DNA of 64,000 nt from Macrocystis pyrifera (Eukaryota > Sar > Phaeophyceae > Laminariales > Laminariaceae): positions 12,455,468-12,519,467 of the forward strand of contig JASSKH010000002.1 in the NCBI GenBank assembly GCA_031763025.1, given 5' to 3'. The position numbers were made by a program, and so were the translations under genes. Numbering within the stretch: the first letter of the stretch is position 1; the number at the start of each line of letters is the position of its first letter. The notes under the pieces are model-generated. The model was given only the letters and a program-made list of their open reading frames with translations. It searched no databases and was not told the origin of the DNA. Shown one piece after another: positions 49,393 to 61,140 of this stretch.

Positions 49393-50934
49393 TTCCGCCC
49401 CGCACGGTCAACAGTCGATATGCTGTTTGTCGTGCGCCGGTTGCAGCAGCTCGGGCGGCAGAAGAAAATCCCCCTGTACATGTGCTTTATCGACTTGCAG
49501 AAAGCGTACGACTCTGTCGACCGAGAACTGTTGTGGGAGGTACTCACACGCCTTGGTGTACCAACCAAGATGCTCACAATCATTCGCAATTTTCACGAAG
49601 GCATGCGGGCTCGCGTGCGTGCGGATGACGGTGAACACTCGGACTGGTTCAATGTATCCCAGGGACTGCGGCAAGGCTGCGTACTATCGCCGTTACTGTT
49701 CAACGTGTTCTTCGCCGCTGCGATACACATCGTGCTGGTACGCTTCAGCAAAGACGAATGCATCGTAAGGGATTTGGTTCATCTCGAAGAGGACAGGGTT
49801 GTCGGAAAAGAGGAACCGATGGCATGCGTGCAAAGGGCTGTGTGGGGCATGTTGTATGCAGACGATGCAGGAATAGTCTCGAAGTCGGCGGAAGGCCTTG
49901 CGAGAATGATGACAGTCATCGTGACTGTCTTCGAAGCAGTAGGTCTCACGGTATCCGAGAAGAAGACAGAGACGATGCTCCTACGAACACCGGATCAGAC
50001 GTTTACCACCTCACCGCTCGCGATCGAAGCTGCAGGCCAAAAGTATAAACAGACGACCCAGTTTTTGTACCTAGGAGGCATTATCCACGAGAACGCTGAC
50101 CTCTCCTTCGAAATCGAGCGACGAATCCGTCTGATGCGGGCATGCCTCAAACGGTATGGTCCGGAACTGTACGATAGGACGAACGCACCGCTTAGTCTGA
50201 AAGTCCGGATGCTGAAGGCCGAGGTGATTGAGACCTTGCTGTACGGTTGCGTGACGTGGACCCTCAATGCGGACCACTTCGCCAAGCTTCGATCAGCCCA
50301 CCACGAAGTCCTTCTGCGAGTCATTGGTTTCCAGCGCCGACTACGCACCGACCACACCACCCTCTCGTATGCGAAGGCGCTCAGGATAACACGATGCGAA
50401 AGTATCGAAACGACCATCCGTAAACGGCGACTCTTCTTTGCGGGGGCTGTGGTGCGGCAACACGAGGGGCGATTGCCCAGTCGGTTGATGTTCGGGACGA
50501 TCGCTGGTGGGGGGAGCCCGAAACCAGGCGGGCAGCCTAAGACTTGGCCTAGGGCAATTGCTGAGGACCTTAGAGTGTTCAAAGCCTCAGAGGGATCAAC
50601 GGAAGACTCCCCCTTAGTCTTTGGAGTTGGGACCGCACTGTGGCCCACTGCAGCAAAACAGACGGGAAAGTGGTACCGGGGAATCCTCGAAGCAGCTGAA
50701 CAGTTCATGGGCAGGTGGCACGAGGCTGAGGCAAAGCTGAGTAGACAGCGCCGTGCATCCGCTGCAGGTAGTGTTAGAGGGAATGGGGGGAGGGGTAACA
50801 GCAGGAGGGGTAGAGGGAACACCGTACAAGTGTATAGGGGCAGGGGGGGGAACAGGAGGAGTAGAAGGGAAACCGCGGTAGAAGAGAGTAGCAGAGAGAC
50901 CGCAGATAGGGTAGCAAGGTACCAGGCCGACTAA
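49387..50934 (+). CDS. LINE reverse transcriptase, 5'-truncated, RTE-like
   Basis: The open frame of about 515 codons carries the palm motifs of a non-LTR reverse transcriptase in order: motif [14 protein letters not shown], motif [15 protein letters not shown], motif C MLYADD with the catalytic DD, then LYLGGI and a thumb region with LLYGCVTW. The C-terminal part ends in a conserved [20 protein letters not shown] stretch and a low-complexity G/R/N tail. The endonuclease and fingers are absent because the copy starts within [12 protein letters not shown]. The initiator context comes from the upstream AC tail and is not native. The style of the thumb region resembles RTE-type LINEs; the clade is inferred. 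Confidence 0.93.
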   Translation, partial: THFRPARSTVDMLFVVRRLQQLGRQKKIPLYMCFIDLQKAYDSVDRELLWEVLTRLGVPTKMLTIIRNFHEGMRARVRADDGEHSDWFNVSQGLRQGCVLSPLLFNVFFAAAIHIVLVRFSKDECIVRDLVHLEEDRVVGKEEPMACVQRAVWGMLYADDAGIVSKSAEGLARMMTVIVTVFEAVGLTVSEKKTETMLLRTPDQTFTTSPLAIEAAGQKYKQTTQFLYLGGIIHENADLSFEIERRIRLMRACLKRYGPELYDRTNAPLSLKVRMLKAEVIETLLYGCVTWTLNADHFAKLRSAHHEVLLRVIGFQRRLRTDHTTLSYAKALRITRCESIETTIRKRRLFFAGAVVRQHEGRLPSRLMFGTIAGGGSPKPGGQPKTWPRAIAEDLRVFKASEGSTEDSPLVFGVGTALWPTAAKQTGKWYRGILEAAEQFMGRWHEAEAKLSRQRRASAAGSVRGNGGRGNSRRGRGNTVQVYRGRGGNRRSRRETAVEESSRETADRVARYQAD

Positions 50935-51514
50935 TAGGTTGGACGTTTCTTTGCTACTCGTACCGCCAACTGCTGCGGCCGTTCGGTATGCATTTTGATT
51001 TTTTTCCCTTCTTATCCTTATGAAAGAAGTACTACATAGTGGGTGGGTGACGAGCGTATTTTGGCCCACTCACTATTGCTCTTTTTACTTAGTTAAGTGT
51101 TCACCGGGATGCATAGTCCCCTTTTTCCTTCTCGTATCTTTCCCCTTGCACGTCCCTTTTGGCTCATGCTCGGGGTAAGTATGTATGTGTCTGAGCTTTG
51201 GCTTCCCATTTTATTTATTTATTTGGGATTCTTCTCCTTTTCTTTTTCTTTTTCTTGTTCTTTTTCGGTTTGGTTTTTTTTTCGTTGCTTCTCTTTCTTT
51301 ATGGTGTATTTTGGTTGCTGGCGTATGTATGTATGTTGTGTCGGCCGCACCTAGTGCGAAGGCATGGTATTACGTAGGCTATTAATGCATTACGGTGTGT
51401 TATCTCTGTGTCGTAGTCTGTGACCACAGAGCTCGTATCTTTCTAGGGTGAAGAATCAGCACGGACACTGGGCTTGCTGGATGTCGACGAGTAGAAGAAC
51501 GGTTTAATGTGAAG

Positions 51515-51547
<33 letters not shown>
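49393..51547 (+). mobile_element. LINE copy 2 with long 3' UTR and (AC)n tail
   Basis: It begins at TTCCGCCCCGC, inside the reverse transcriptase, and runs through the coding part and about 0.6 kb of 3' UTR to an (AC) run of about 16 units at 51,515-51,547. The last 255 bp equal those of copy 1, which fixes the 3' end of the family. Confidence 0.9.
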
Positions 51548-51550
<3 letters not shown>

Positions 51551-51554
51551 TGTA

Positions 51555-52211
51555 ATGGCCCGTTCTGGATACACGCGAAATAAGGCATATTTGCGGCATC
51601 AGCCTGGGTGTACTAGGATACCCTATATCTCCTCGAGTACTGGCCCGTTTAGGCTACACGATAGCTTCAATGGTACCCTTACACCATGCTGAGACTCTGC
51701 TGGTACGTAGTACGTCGCTGATCCGGAGCGTGTGCGGCAACCACGTCGCGGTGTCGCAAAATACGGTATTTGCGACAGGCATAAGGTTCTGCGGGTGTTG
51801 TATCAGGATACCCAATATCTCCTCGAGTACTTGCCCGTTTTGGCTACACGATGGCTTCAATGGTAGCCCTGCACCATGCTGAGACTCTGCTGATAGTGCT
51901 TTGCCGATCCGGAACGTGCGCGGCAACCACGTCGCGGTGTGCGTGTCGCAAAGAAGGCTTATTTGCGACACCGATCTGAACGTTTTGCGGGTGCACCAGG
52001 AGGCCAGATATCTCCTCGAGTCCTGGCCCGTTTCGGCAATGCGATAGCTTCAATGATGGCCCTGCACCATGCCAACACATCTCTGGCGGTGGTGGAGCCA
52101 ATCTGAGGTATGTGCCGCGAACGTGACGCGATGTCGCAAATAAGCCGCTTATTTGCGACGCGGCGTCGCAAATAAGAAATTACGACACCGGTGTCGCAAA
52201 TAGCATTACCC
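51555..52211 (-). repeat. Right TIR: inverted tandem units
   Basis: It holds about three units in inverse orientation to 47,142-48,045. The terminal unit, with CACGTTCGCGGCACATACCT in minus reading, matches the left terminal unit closely, including its TTGCGACACCGGTGTCG start. Confidence 0.9.
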
Positions 52212-52774
52212 AATAAATAAATAAATAAATTACAAGGCGAGCGGGGGCCATCAGGCGCACAGCGGGGAGGGTGGAGGCTGAGCCTACGAGGCCCAAATAC
52301 AGACCTCGTACCTGGTATTGCATTTTTGGTATGTATCGGTAAGAACACGCACTCCGTGTTCAGGTAGAGGCAACTTCAGGCGGTATTCACGCGGTCAACT
52401 CCAAACTTTTGTTGTGTGCGAGGTATAAAAATACCACAAAATAAAAGCGTCAGCTGTGATTTCAAGCGATCGAGTAGTTGCTACTCAACTTTGTGCCTAA
52501 ATGTCAACACAGAAATTCACGATCCCATATTAGATTCTCAACTCACGGGCTTTCAAGGCTCCCTTCTCTTGAAACCAGTCGTCCGGCAGAAGATTACACG
52601 CCGTCGATGGAAAAACGTCCAGATGTTTATTTCGCGCCGCTATTCTTGACCATTGATCAGTTATCTCTTGCTCGGCTTTCCAATGCGGCGAATATTTCGT
52701 GTACCGGGCCAGCTTTTAATTAATTTAATTCCGGGGGCGAAGCCCCCGAAAATTCTTGGAAACCCTGTGCTGTA
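52212..52774. other. SINE tail remnant, then anonymous sequence
   Basis: AATA repeats to 52,230 are the displaced SINE tail. Near 52,733-52,750 is a short strong hairpin, GGGGGCGAAGCCCCC. Nothing coding. Confidence 0.55.
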
Positions 52775-53744
52775 GTCTAAAATAACACGGGGCAGTAGAC
52801 GCCAGCTATCTTCCAATCAAATGGCTGAAATAACGCGAACGACGGGAGCCATCTTCCAATAAAATCGCTGTATTAACGGGAACCACGGGAACCACGTGAA
52901 ATCACGCCGCACACAAACTAGAAGAAGAAAGACACAGCTCGCAGCTCGCACACCCGCAGTCACGCGACGATTGACCTTCGATCTCGACATATACTCCACC
53001 CATGGTCAACGAACTTGGTACCGGGCAAGGCCAATGAGTGCAAATTATGGCCTGGGAGGTATAATTGGAATCCGTCGTCCAGGGCGCGAGAGGTTGGCCG
53101 CGGCGTCCTATGCTCTTCGTCAGAGCTTTCACAAAATTCTGTTTCGTGCCAACGGAGAGGAATCGAGAGTTTTTGTCGTTTATTTTCTACATACCAGCTG
53201 CCAAATATGTCTTTAGTAGACGCCTGGCCCACCCACGCCACATATCACCGACCGAGGTGTGAGAACTGTGATACTAGTGTGGGTCGGAGCCTCTAACCAG
53301 CGCACTTCATTCAGAGTTCGTGACGTAATCGTTGGGTTTGTCGATCGATGTCAAACCTGAGAAATTGTCTATTTTTTGCCATCGGTGATGGGTAGAGATT
53401 TTTTGTCGTCTGTCTTCGACAGATCAGTGCCAAAATGTTTTTTTATCAGACGCCTGGTTAGCCCACGCCACATATCACCGACCGAGGTGTGAGCACTGTG
53501 ACACTAGGCTGGGTCGGAGACCTTAACCAGCGCATTCCGTTCAGATTTCATGACGGTGTCGTTGGTTTTGTCGATCGAAGTCTGCCGAGGATTCTCATAA
53601 AGGTTGCCTCTAGTCACTGGGAATGACTATACATCGCTCCAGCCAGTATCTGCCAAAACAGGGGTTTTGCATACATTGCGCGGCGCGCAATTAAAGTCCG
53701 CGTAAGCTGTCCCGTGACGTATAAAATTTGCCGTCTAAAATAAC
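52775..53744 (+). repeat. Dispersed repeat family R1, copy d (most complete)
   Basis: It runs from a GGGGCAGTAGACGCC left end to a GCTGTCCCGTGACGT right end, with two internal units of about 210 bp near 53,190-53,600. GTCTAAAATAAC occurs at both borders (52,775 and 53,733) and could be a target duplication, though part of it resembles sequence at the same edge of copy a. No shared coding frame. Confidence 0.75.
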
Positions 53745-54043
53745 CAGTAGCCTTTACGAGAGACCTGAATTATTATATTGGATAAAGTATAGGAATCGGG
53801 GAATGAAAAGTGCTGTAGGTAGATATGCAGGCCAATCATTTTGCGTCCTGATCTACCGACGGCTGGACAACCGATCGTGTTTCTTCGATTTTGAACAGCT
53901 CATGTTTACTGCTGTTTAAAACTGATTGCCGCTTGCTGAGCGTTACTCTGTTACTCTGCTGTACGAACTGCGAAGAGTAGCGGTGGGGGTTCGCCTCGGC
54001 CGCAACACACCGCAGAACAACTGGGGACAAAACCGTGGATGGT

Positions 54044-54501
54044 ATGGACGGCACATATGCACCACCACCGCCACCACCACCACCACCACCAGCGGCAGCA
54101 TTAGGGAGCGGGCGAAGCGACCATCACCTTGATGGTGCAACCGGCGGACTCGGTGGATATGTCGGTGATGAAGCTGGCGGAGCTGGGGAATCCGCTGGTG
54201 CAGTTTCGGAGCCAACGCGCGAGCCAAGTGCCCAAGACGAACATGGCAGGCAGACTGCGGGTGGGAGATCTGCTAGCAGCACAAAGCGGAGGCAAAACTT
54301 CACGTATCTGAAGAGGTGCAGCCAGTGCAGCGGAAAGCAAGAAGACTGCAGGCAAAGGAGGAAGCTTTGTCCTCAATCGGCCACGTGCGAGCGGTGGGTC
54401 TGCGCGAGCCACATGAGAGGCAAGAACGCCTTCAATGCTGGCATGGACCGGAAGTGCTGTGTACACAACAACATACCGAGCAGCAAGTGCGACTGTGTCA
54501 A
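54044..54501 (+). CDS. KDZ-associated CxC-type gene, exon 1 (as seen)
   Basis: The frame opens at an ATG reading MDGTYA and a proline run, then a low-complexity linker. It next encodes a cysteine cluster: CSQCSGKQEDC, then RKLCP-TCERWVC, then CCVHNN and KCDC, about 12 Cys/His in 60 residues, as in a zinc-binding module. It ends at a GTGAGT donor with two bases left over, matching the one base before the next exon's first ATG. The region before the cysteines is doubtful, since another frame also looks protein-like, and an earlier exon may exist. Upstream in frame there is a stop at 53,978. No promoter is recognisable. Confidence 0.55.
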
Positions 54502-54847
54502 GTGAGTGATTGTCCCCGAAGCATCCCCCTCACCCGGCAAGAATTGAACCGGGTTTAATAAATACAGCAATGCACCACAGAATCACAGAATCGAACTTTG
54601 GTCTCTCACAGACAACGCTGGACGTTTCGTTTCGGTCCGCGGAAGCAGAGCTCTCAAGCAGAGCTCTCACCATGCCGATACCGGTGCCAGATGTATACCA
54701 ATACCTGGTGTGTATACCTGGTATACGTAACGGACTACAGCAGAGACATGTATTTTTTCTTGTTGGATATCGCAAGACTATATACATACAGTCCCTGGTA
54801 CCTGGTACTCTATGAAACAAGTATTCTGCTGAGAAAGAAAGGCTAAA

Positions 54848-55100
54848 ATGTCCAGTAAAATAGGAAATTGGGTGTAAAAGAACACAGCCCAAAACGGGCA
54901 ACACGATAAGAAACAGTCATATTAAAAACAGATGCGATTGGCGCCTACCCGAGGTAAGAAACGAGGCCGCTCCGTCCAACAAAATGGGAAATTGAGTGTA
55001 AGAAACACAGCTCAAAACGAGCAAAAAGATAAGAAACAGTCACATGAGAAACAGATGCGATCGACGCCTGCCTGAGGTAAGAAACGAGGCCGTTCCGGAG
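54848..55100 (+). repeat. Two 127-bp tandem units in intron 1
   Basis: GTCCA(G/A)(T/C)AAAAT(A/G)GGAAATTG at 54,849 and 54,976 opens two units ending in GAGGTAAGAAACGAGGCCG. The rest of intron 1 (54,502-56,751) shows only short CCGGTTAAC-type repeats at 55,640-55,700. Confidence 0.85.
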
Positions 55101-56751
55101 CTTGGCACTTGATAAGAGACGCCTAAACACCAAACTTTCAGAAATGTTGCCATCAATAAGACTGTTATGGTATGCATATGCATGTGCTTACGGTCGTTTC
55201 AGTGCTGTGTCCCCTACCGCCAAAACCGTAAAATTATTTTCATCCCGTGAGCCCGTGCAGTCGCCCTTGTGGTCAATATCTACGAGGAGTGCTCTGTGGT
55301 TTTCACTCGTATACGAAGTATACATGAGATAGATTCGGTTTTTTTGCGAAACTTGCAAAAAAAAGAAACGAAAAACACTGAAAACGGTCGAAAGTTGTCC
55401 TATTAATAGAAAATAATAACCTATATTTTAAGAAATGTAGCTGATGAGACTTGGATGAGAGCACACAAAAATAAAACTGCGAGCCCCAGCGCGAAAATGA
55501 CGTCTGCGATTTCCGGGCCCCCACTGCTGTTGCAGTGAGAACAAAAAACAACAATCAACGACTACAGCAGTAGCTCTCCTTTTCAGCCAATACAATCACG
55601 AACAAAGTGTTGGTCCTGGTCGTTCACAGGTCAGACCAGCGAACTGCCGGTTATATCCGTCAACCGGTTAACTGGTTTAACCAACCGGTTTAACTGGGCA
55701 GAACAAAGTCCGGTCATTTAGCTTAAATAGTAACCGTCTACGAGTACTCGCAGACCCCTGCTGAGTTTCCAAGAACCACCGTAAAACCGTTTTTTTTCTC
55801 TGACGGTACCCACCTCTATCAATCGTGGTGACTACGAGTACCTGGTGCTATGGAGATGTCTACTAATACTCGTAATTATCGACCATCGTTTTCGTCGTTG
55901 TTCTTGGTTATGTGCTGGGTCGCTATTGTGTTGATTCCAACCCGTTCAGTTGCCGGACGAAGCGTGTAAGTGCACCCCGCCAGCCGGCTGGGAGGGTCAA
56001 TGGGCGAGGGCACGGATCGAGGGGGCCGGGACACCAGGCCAGTGGTCGAGTGTTTTCAGCGCCGCGCAAGAAGCATGAAGACGTTTTCATCTTGCCGCGA
56101 GAACTAGGTTAGGACTACACGACTGTATCGGTGTGCACCTCTTCTGGGCAGAATAGGGTGGTGACCGCCGTGGATACCCATTCTAACCGTAGCACCTGCT
56201 GGCGGAGCGACTGCCATGAGTGAGTTTAAACAATGCTTGTGAATTACTATTGCACCACGCTTCCTTCCTTACGTTGTTCATTGTGCCGGCAGTGTCTCGT
56301 GGTATCTGACCCCGGGTACGTGTACGCCCCGGCTATCTGTGTCGTTTTTGCTTCTGGTCTAGTTAGCCGTGCTTTCGTTGTCTCACAGCATTAGCACGAT
56401 ATACGGTGTAAATTTCCCCCTGTGTTCTGAGAGCTGCCATTTGCGTTGAAAAAACCTGTGGTACTTCCCTGGTAAGTCCGTTTCATGGCACCGCGTTTCT
56501 CGCGAGAACGCCGAGTTGCCGGATCTCGGTAGTCACTGTCGAATTGTTTGCATGAGTACTTGAGCCTCGCGACCATCATAATACCGACGGGCGCTATGGC
56601 TGTTAAAGGATACCAGTTAGAGAAGAAATCTGCGACTGGTACGCGCGGTCCGATGTAAGAACTGGCTCATGTGCTGTTTGACGCTGGCCAGTCACGTCTA
56701 CGCCTTACTGATTCTCCCCGGTCCAATTGTCAACCTCCGGTTTCATTGCAG

Positions 56752-57193
56752 GATGTCGACCATGTCTCATGGGCGACGCCAGACTTCGGCGGAGAACGAC
56801 AACGTGCCCAGTCCTGCTTCGAGCGTTTGCAAACATGCCAGAGTGGCATTTGAACATTTGAGACAAGGGCGCGCTAAGAAGGCAACCCTGGTGGTGGTTG
56901 GGAGCCAGAGGACATTGGACGAGCTAATGCAAAGCATCCGGATGGCTGAAGAGAAAAAATACCTTTCCGGCAAAGACGCAACGGCGTTAGTAGGTGTGGT
57001 GGAGCGAGCAAGGGATGAAGGGGTATGGCCACTCGTGAAAATGGGCGATACGGGCTTCTACGCAGTTCACGAGGGCCGAGCTCGAACCTGCGAGTTGAAT
57101 TGGGCAAATGTCAAGGATTTCAACCCTAGCGCCGGAGGTGAAAAATCTGGGTCATCGAGAAGGATGAGCATGGAGCGTCGGCTGATGTGTAAG
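56752..57193 (+). CDS. KDZ-associated CxC-type gene, exon 2
   Basis: Bordered by TTTCATTGCAG and the donor GTGAGG. Its 147 codons include a mixed alpha/beta-looking part, KKATLVVVGSQRTLDELM, then SGKDATALVGVVERARDEG, VWPLVKMGDTGFYAVHEG and CELNWANVKDFNPS. No known domain is recognised. The residue pattern (balanced charge, few repeats) is clearly protein-like compared with neighbouring frames. The exon ends in phase 0, matching exon 3. An in-frame ATG follows the acceptor at once, so a transcript starting here is possible. Confidence 0.55.
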
Positions 57194-57225
57194 GTGAGGC
57201 TGTGCATGTTCCGAAGTTTGTTTGG

Positions 57226-57330
57226 GGAGCTCTGTTGTAGATATCGTACAGCAGTATCAATAGTAGTGGTGGCACCTGCTACGAACAGCTCTGTTGGATG
57301 TGTCAGGTGCAGACCATTTAACATTACATC
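57226..57330. repeat. Dispersed CTG-type repeat in intron 2
   Basis: Matches the family at 31,760-32,095: GAGCTCTGTTGTAGATATCG, GTGGTGGCACCTGCTACGA and TGTTGGATGTGTCAGGTG. Confidence 0.6.
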
Positions 57331-58589
57331 TGATACTTATTTATCGGAGCTTGTCTTGTGACGACGTATGTCTAAAGCATAGTGATGAGGCAATATCAAC
57401 AACTACGGTCAGCCATCCACTATCATCCTGCTTCGAGAGTTCCTAGCGACAGCTATACTATATTTACTTTTGTGCGACTGTTGCCACTGCTACTATACGT
57501 GGTACTGCTGTACTGATACGATACTACTTCTTTTGTACTATTAATACTACTGTTTATACGACTACTACTCACTGCTGCTCTAATAGACGCTCCTGCTACA
57601 CTACAACCTGGTTCAACACTACTGTACTGTATTACCAGGTATGTACCCCAAAAAGAAAATGCTCCCACGTATAACCTGTCCACACCTGGAAGCACCTCTA
57701 CCACTGGGTTTTTTCGTGGACGATTTTCCGCAATTCTGCCATAACTCCGGCCTCACAGCTAATCCGAAAGTGCACAACCCTGCCATGAACTTTTTGGTGC
57801 TCTCACTACACAGTGTGGCAACGCGGCAGCAGGGTCGCTTAAGTTTGATAATGTGGTTCCAGGTAATTGGGTTTGTTCTTTGTTATACTGTGGCCAAGTT
57901 ATTTTGGTTTACTGCTGCAGCCATGATTGAACGGTACTCTTACGTCCGAATCTTATAGAACGTCTCAACGATGTACCAGGTAACGTTTTCTGTGTTCCAT
58001 CTCTACAACACTATAAAAAACGCAGTACTTTTTGACAATTCTTTGTTCTTGGAGGTACTTCTCGAGCCGATTTCGGCGTCCGTGAGATGAATCCAGGAGT
58101 CGACCACCCTGGAAATACCTTCCCTTACTGTGTACATAGGACACGGTCAATATTTGGCGATATCTTCAACGTTTTTCACCGCGACGGTCGCCGTGAAAAT
58201 TGCCTAAAGTGTTGGCTGGATTGCTGGAGCTTACATGGCGGCTGTGCATAGGATAAAACTGCGTGGCCGCGGTGCATCGAGTTTCTCCGATTATAGCACT
58301 ACAAAGCCAAAACCAACTACAGATCAGACTCCATCGTTACTTGGTTGAGCTCCGGGCGTGGCATCACATTTGAAGTGTTTAGTGGGGAGAACGACGCCAG
58401 TGAAAGAGCGCAGAGTGCTGAATGCTTCAAAGGGATTGTGAGGGGCTGGTTTTCACCAAACTCCGGTTTCAATATTTCTTGACGGTGTAGGCTTCAATAT
58501 TTCTTGACGGTATAGGCTGTACCTCATTTTTTGGTTTTGTGGGCGAAGCAACACCGACGTGAAATAGCGGAGAGCCCAATCAGGAGGCC
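57331..58589. other. Intron 2, no feature
   Basis: TACTACTG-rich at 57,480-57,640; otherwise nothing supported. Confidence 0.5.
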
Positions 58590-58915
58590 TAACGGCCCAT
58601 CCCCGAGCAAAAGCCTACCGAAATGATGGAAACCCCATCAAGAGGACACGAAAAATATCCCCGAACAATATCGCTTACCGAATTAAGGGAACCCCCCGAA
58701 CGGGCCAAATAAGCTGAAAACCGTCCGGAGTTATATAAGCGCTTACTGAATTATAGACAACTCCTATCCAGGGGACACAAATAGACCACCCCCTGATTGA
58801 AAACACATATGGAGATAATGGGAAACCCATACTAGGGAACGCAAACAGACTACCCCCTGAGGGAAAACGCCTACCGAAATATTCGGAACCCCAAACCAGA
58901 GGACTCAACGGCAAG
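58590..58915 (+). repeat. Tandem array of about 65-bp units in intron 2
   Basis: About five diverged units share GCCTACCGAAAT, GGAACCCC, CCAGGGGACACAAA and ACCCCCTGA words. Another unit sits at about 60,040-60,095. Confidence 0.8.
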
Positions 58916-59089
58916 TGTTATATAGCACGGGATGGATTTCGCCATCCATCTACCAATCATATCGTGGTATTCGCGCACATCAGGCCAGTTATCTATCAAT
59001 CATATCTCCCAGATGGGAGAGATCACCCCGCACACACAGCACGCACCAAACACATAAAAACACGCAGTACACCACAGCTCATGCGACTA

Positions 59090-59500
59090 TAGACCTTAGA
59101 TGTTGACACAATCTTGACACTGAATCACCCCACGGTCAACCGGCTTTTGACTGGCAAGGCTAGTGAATGTAGATGACAGTCTCGAAGATTTCATGCAAAA
59201 ACTGTTGTCTGGGGGTCGAGAGGTTGCCCGCCAGGCCCTAGGCTTCCCGCCCAAATCCGAAAAGAATAAAAATGGCATCGTAGAGGGATTGGTTTTTTTC
59301 CATGCCTTGTTTTTTACACACCAGCGGGCAAATACTTTTTTACCAAACTTCCCAGCACCTGCCACATATCGCCGGCCGTCGTGTGAACACTGTGACTCTA
59401 GGGTGGGTAGGAGCCCCTAACGAGCTCGCCCCGTTCAGATTTCATGACGCAGTCGTTGGGTTCATCGATCGTTGTCTGCCGAGGGCTCGGAATGTCTGCG
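59090..59500 (+). repeat. Dispersed repeat family R1, copy e (partial) in intron 2
   Basis: It aligns to 52,980-53,350 through GGTCAAC-ACTTGGCAAGGC-AGTGA, GGGTCGAGAGGTTG and the CACAT-TCGCCGGCCG unit. A detached piece of the right end (GTGAGCTGTCCCGTGA) lies at about 60,002. A G-run of about 15 follows at 59,547-59,561. Confidence 0.65.
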
Positions 59501-60302
59501 CCTATTGATTGTATAGCACTACCTGCTAGACACCAGTAGCGTTTGGGGGGGGGGGGGGGCGGAGATCACTGTTACTAAGTCGACGAGATTCCACGAACTC
59601 TAGAACTTATGTTTAGTTGAGTATTTATTAATAGCAGTACCTGCTAGGTAGCGTGTTGGAAGGGCCTCAGGCTCGGACGGGTATCAGGCGAGGACGATCG
59701 AGAGGAGTTCGCGTAGCTCACAGGAAAACACACAGATGTATATTATTTAGTACGATGATAGACGCTTCCACGACAGGGTACCAGCACGCAAAGCGGGGCA
59801 ACATAATTCCCGCCATTCATCCCGAAGGACCCTCTTAGCCACATCATAAAAGTCACATCCATATATAGCTCCTCAGTAGTCTACGATAGATCCATGTCGA
59901 TCTCCGATCACAACCAATAGCGCCACCCAGGGTTTTCTGTGATGGTTTCCGTGCCAGGGGTTTCAGAAATATAGCGCGGGCTTCGCCCGCCTAGCTCTGC
60001 GTGAGCTGTCCCGTGAGGTAAAAAAAAATCCCCAACACCTGTTGAACCGCCGGGAACCCCCAACCAGGGGACACAAGCGAACCATCCCGGGCAGAAAAAA
60101 AATGGATTCGTGGGGGGTAGCAAATGGGTATCTTATGTACAATAGCCAAGCTGAGTTCCCGGCCGTTGTCGTGCGTGGAAATTTTAAACCTGGTATACAA
60201 TATTGAACTTAACGACCGACCACACCCATGATGAATATTGCCGCTGGCTGCCCGCGGTAATTTTTGCCCTGTGCTCGTTTTATTCATGCCCGACCCTCGC
60301 AG

Positions 60303-60731
60303 GCCAACAAGGGCGTGGCCTGCTCCGAGAACAAGGCCAGGAAGCGCACCAAGTGCGTTCACACGCTACTCGTGGCACTTGCACTATGGCACGCGGGTGG
60401 AATGGGAAACGAAGGCTTGGACGTGGGCGAAGATAATTTGGGCGAGGAGGGTGGCAACGATGGCGACGACGGTGCAGATCCAGGAGGTGCTTCTTGCCAG
60501 CGCACCGCACAGATACTACTTGACGATGACGGCAAGAAGTATGCACGCGACTTGGCAAATTCCTTGAACTTTATGTCGATCTACAAGCTTCCGCCGTCTC
60601 TTCCGGGTGGCGTCATGTCTGTGAAGGCAACGAACGGGGTGACGTACACCACATCCCAACAGAAATGCTCGACGTGTAGGGGGTGCTTCTCTCCTGCAGG
60701 CGTCGTCGAGGCCGCAAAGCTGGTGACCAGG
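60303..60731 (+). CDS. KDZ-associated CxC-type gene, exon 3
   Basis: The acceptor CCCTCGCAG and donor GTAAGT bound 143 codons, phase 0 at both ends. The start ANKGVACSENKARKRTKCVH adds more cysteines. An acidic, glycine-rich linker (about residues 33-60) follows, then RTAQILLDDDGKKYARDLAN, LPPSLPGGVMSVKA and a CSTCRGCF cluster. The cysteine pairs and the overall order suit the N-terminal cysteine-rich part of KDZ-associated proteins. Other explanations remain open, such as a host regulator that grew from such a transposase. Confidence 0.6.
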
Positions 60732-60939
60732 GTAAGTCCACCACTCCACCCCGGTTGTCTAAAATGGTCGGAATCATAGTTGTGAGCATACACGAAAGAC
60801 AGCATTTTGGGGCTTGCTGCTGTTGGTGTGCTTGTGTACATAGACAGATAACCACATACCAGGTAATAACTATTAATAGTTGTAGCATGAATTAGCAATG
60901 TTTCACAAATGCTCCCAGTATCTGGGACAAAAGTAAGGT

Positions 60940-61140
60940 ATTTTCCCGAGAAAGTACTGCAGGTACTTCGTGTACCCGCATTATTTCGGGTTTATGTACT
61001 GCGGATACTGCAAGTACTCGCAGTGTTTCGAGGTTCAGCACTGCTGTACTTGCGGACTTGCGGTATTTCGGGGGTCGATGCTGTGGATACTCCCTGTACT
61101 TCCACGTACTTTTTTGGGTTCTGTACTGCGGGTTATATTT
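60940..61140. repeat. AGTACT-rich minisatellite in intron 3
   Basis: Units with GTACTGCGG, AAGTACTCGCAGT and TTTCGGGGT words, related to 41,190-42,020. Confidence 0.7.

Larger units (their letters stand above)
47142..52211. mobile_element. 5.07-kb DNA transposon with long subrepeat-built TIRs (MULE-like)
   Basis: Left end GGATAATGTAATTTGCGAC and right end (inverted) GGGTAATGCTATTTGCGAC begin TIRs of about 900 and 660 bp. Each consists of 3-4 tandem units of about 220-230 bp. AATAAATAA lies on both sides; since the target was a period-4 repeat, a 9-bp duplication is compatible but 1, 5 or 13 bp also fit. Long TIRs and 9-bp duplications are hallmarks of Mutator-like elements. Internal DNA is about 1.1 kb (48,046-49,130) plus nested LINE pieces. 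No transposase is seen, so it is non-autonomous. Confidence 0.82.

Noticed and set aside
47142-52211. Reading the long-TIR element as a PIF/Harbinger or hAT element
   Set aside because: Neither a 3-bp nor an 8-bp duplication fits the flanks at the aligned borders; 9 bp does.
52733-52750. GC hairpin as a Helitron 3' end (also one near 59,957-59,972)
   Set aside because: No convincing CTRR end at the right distance in both cases, and no matching 5' TC end.
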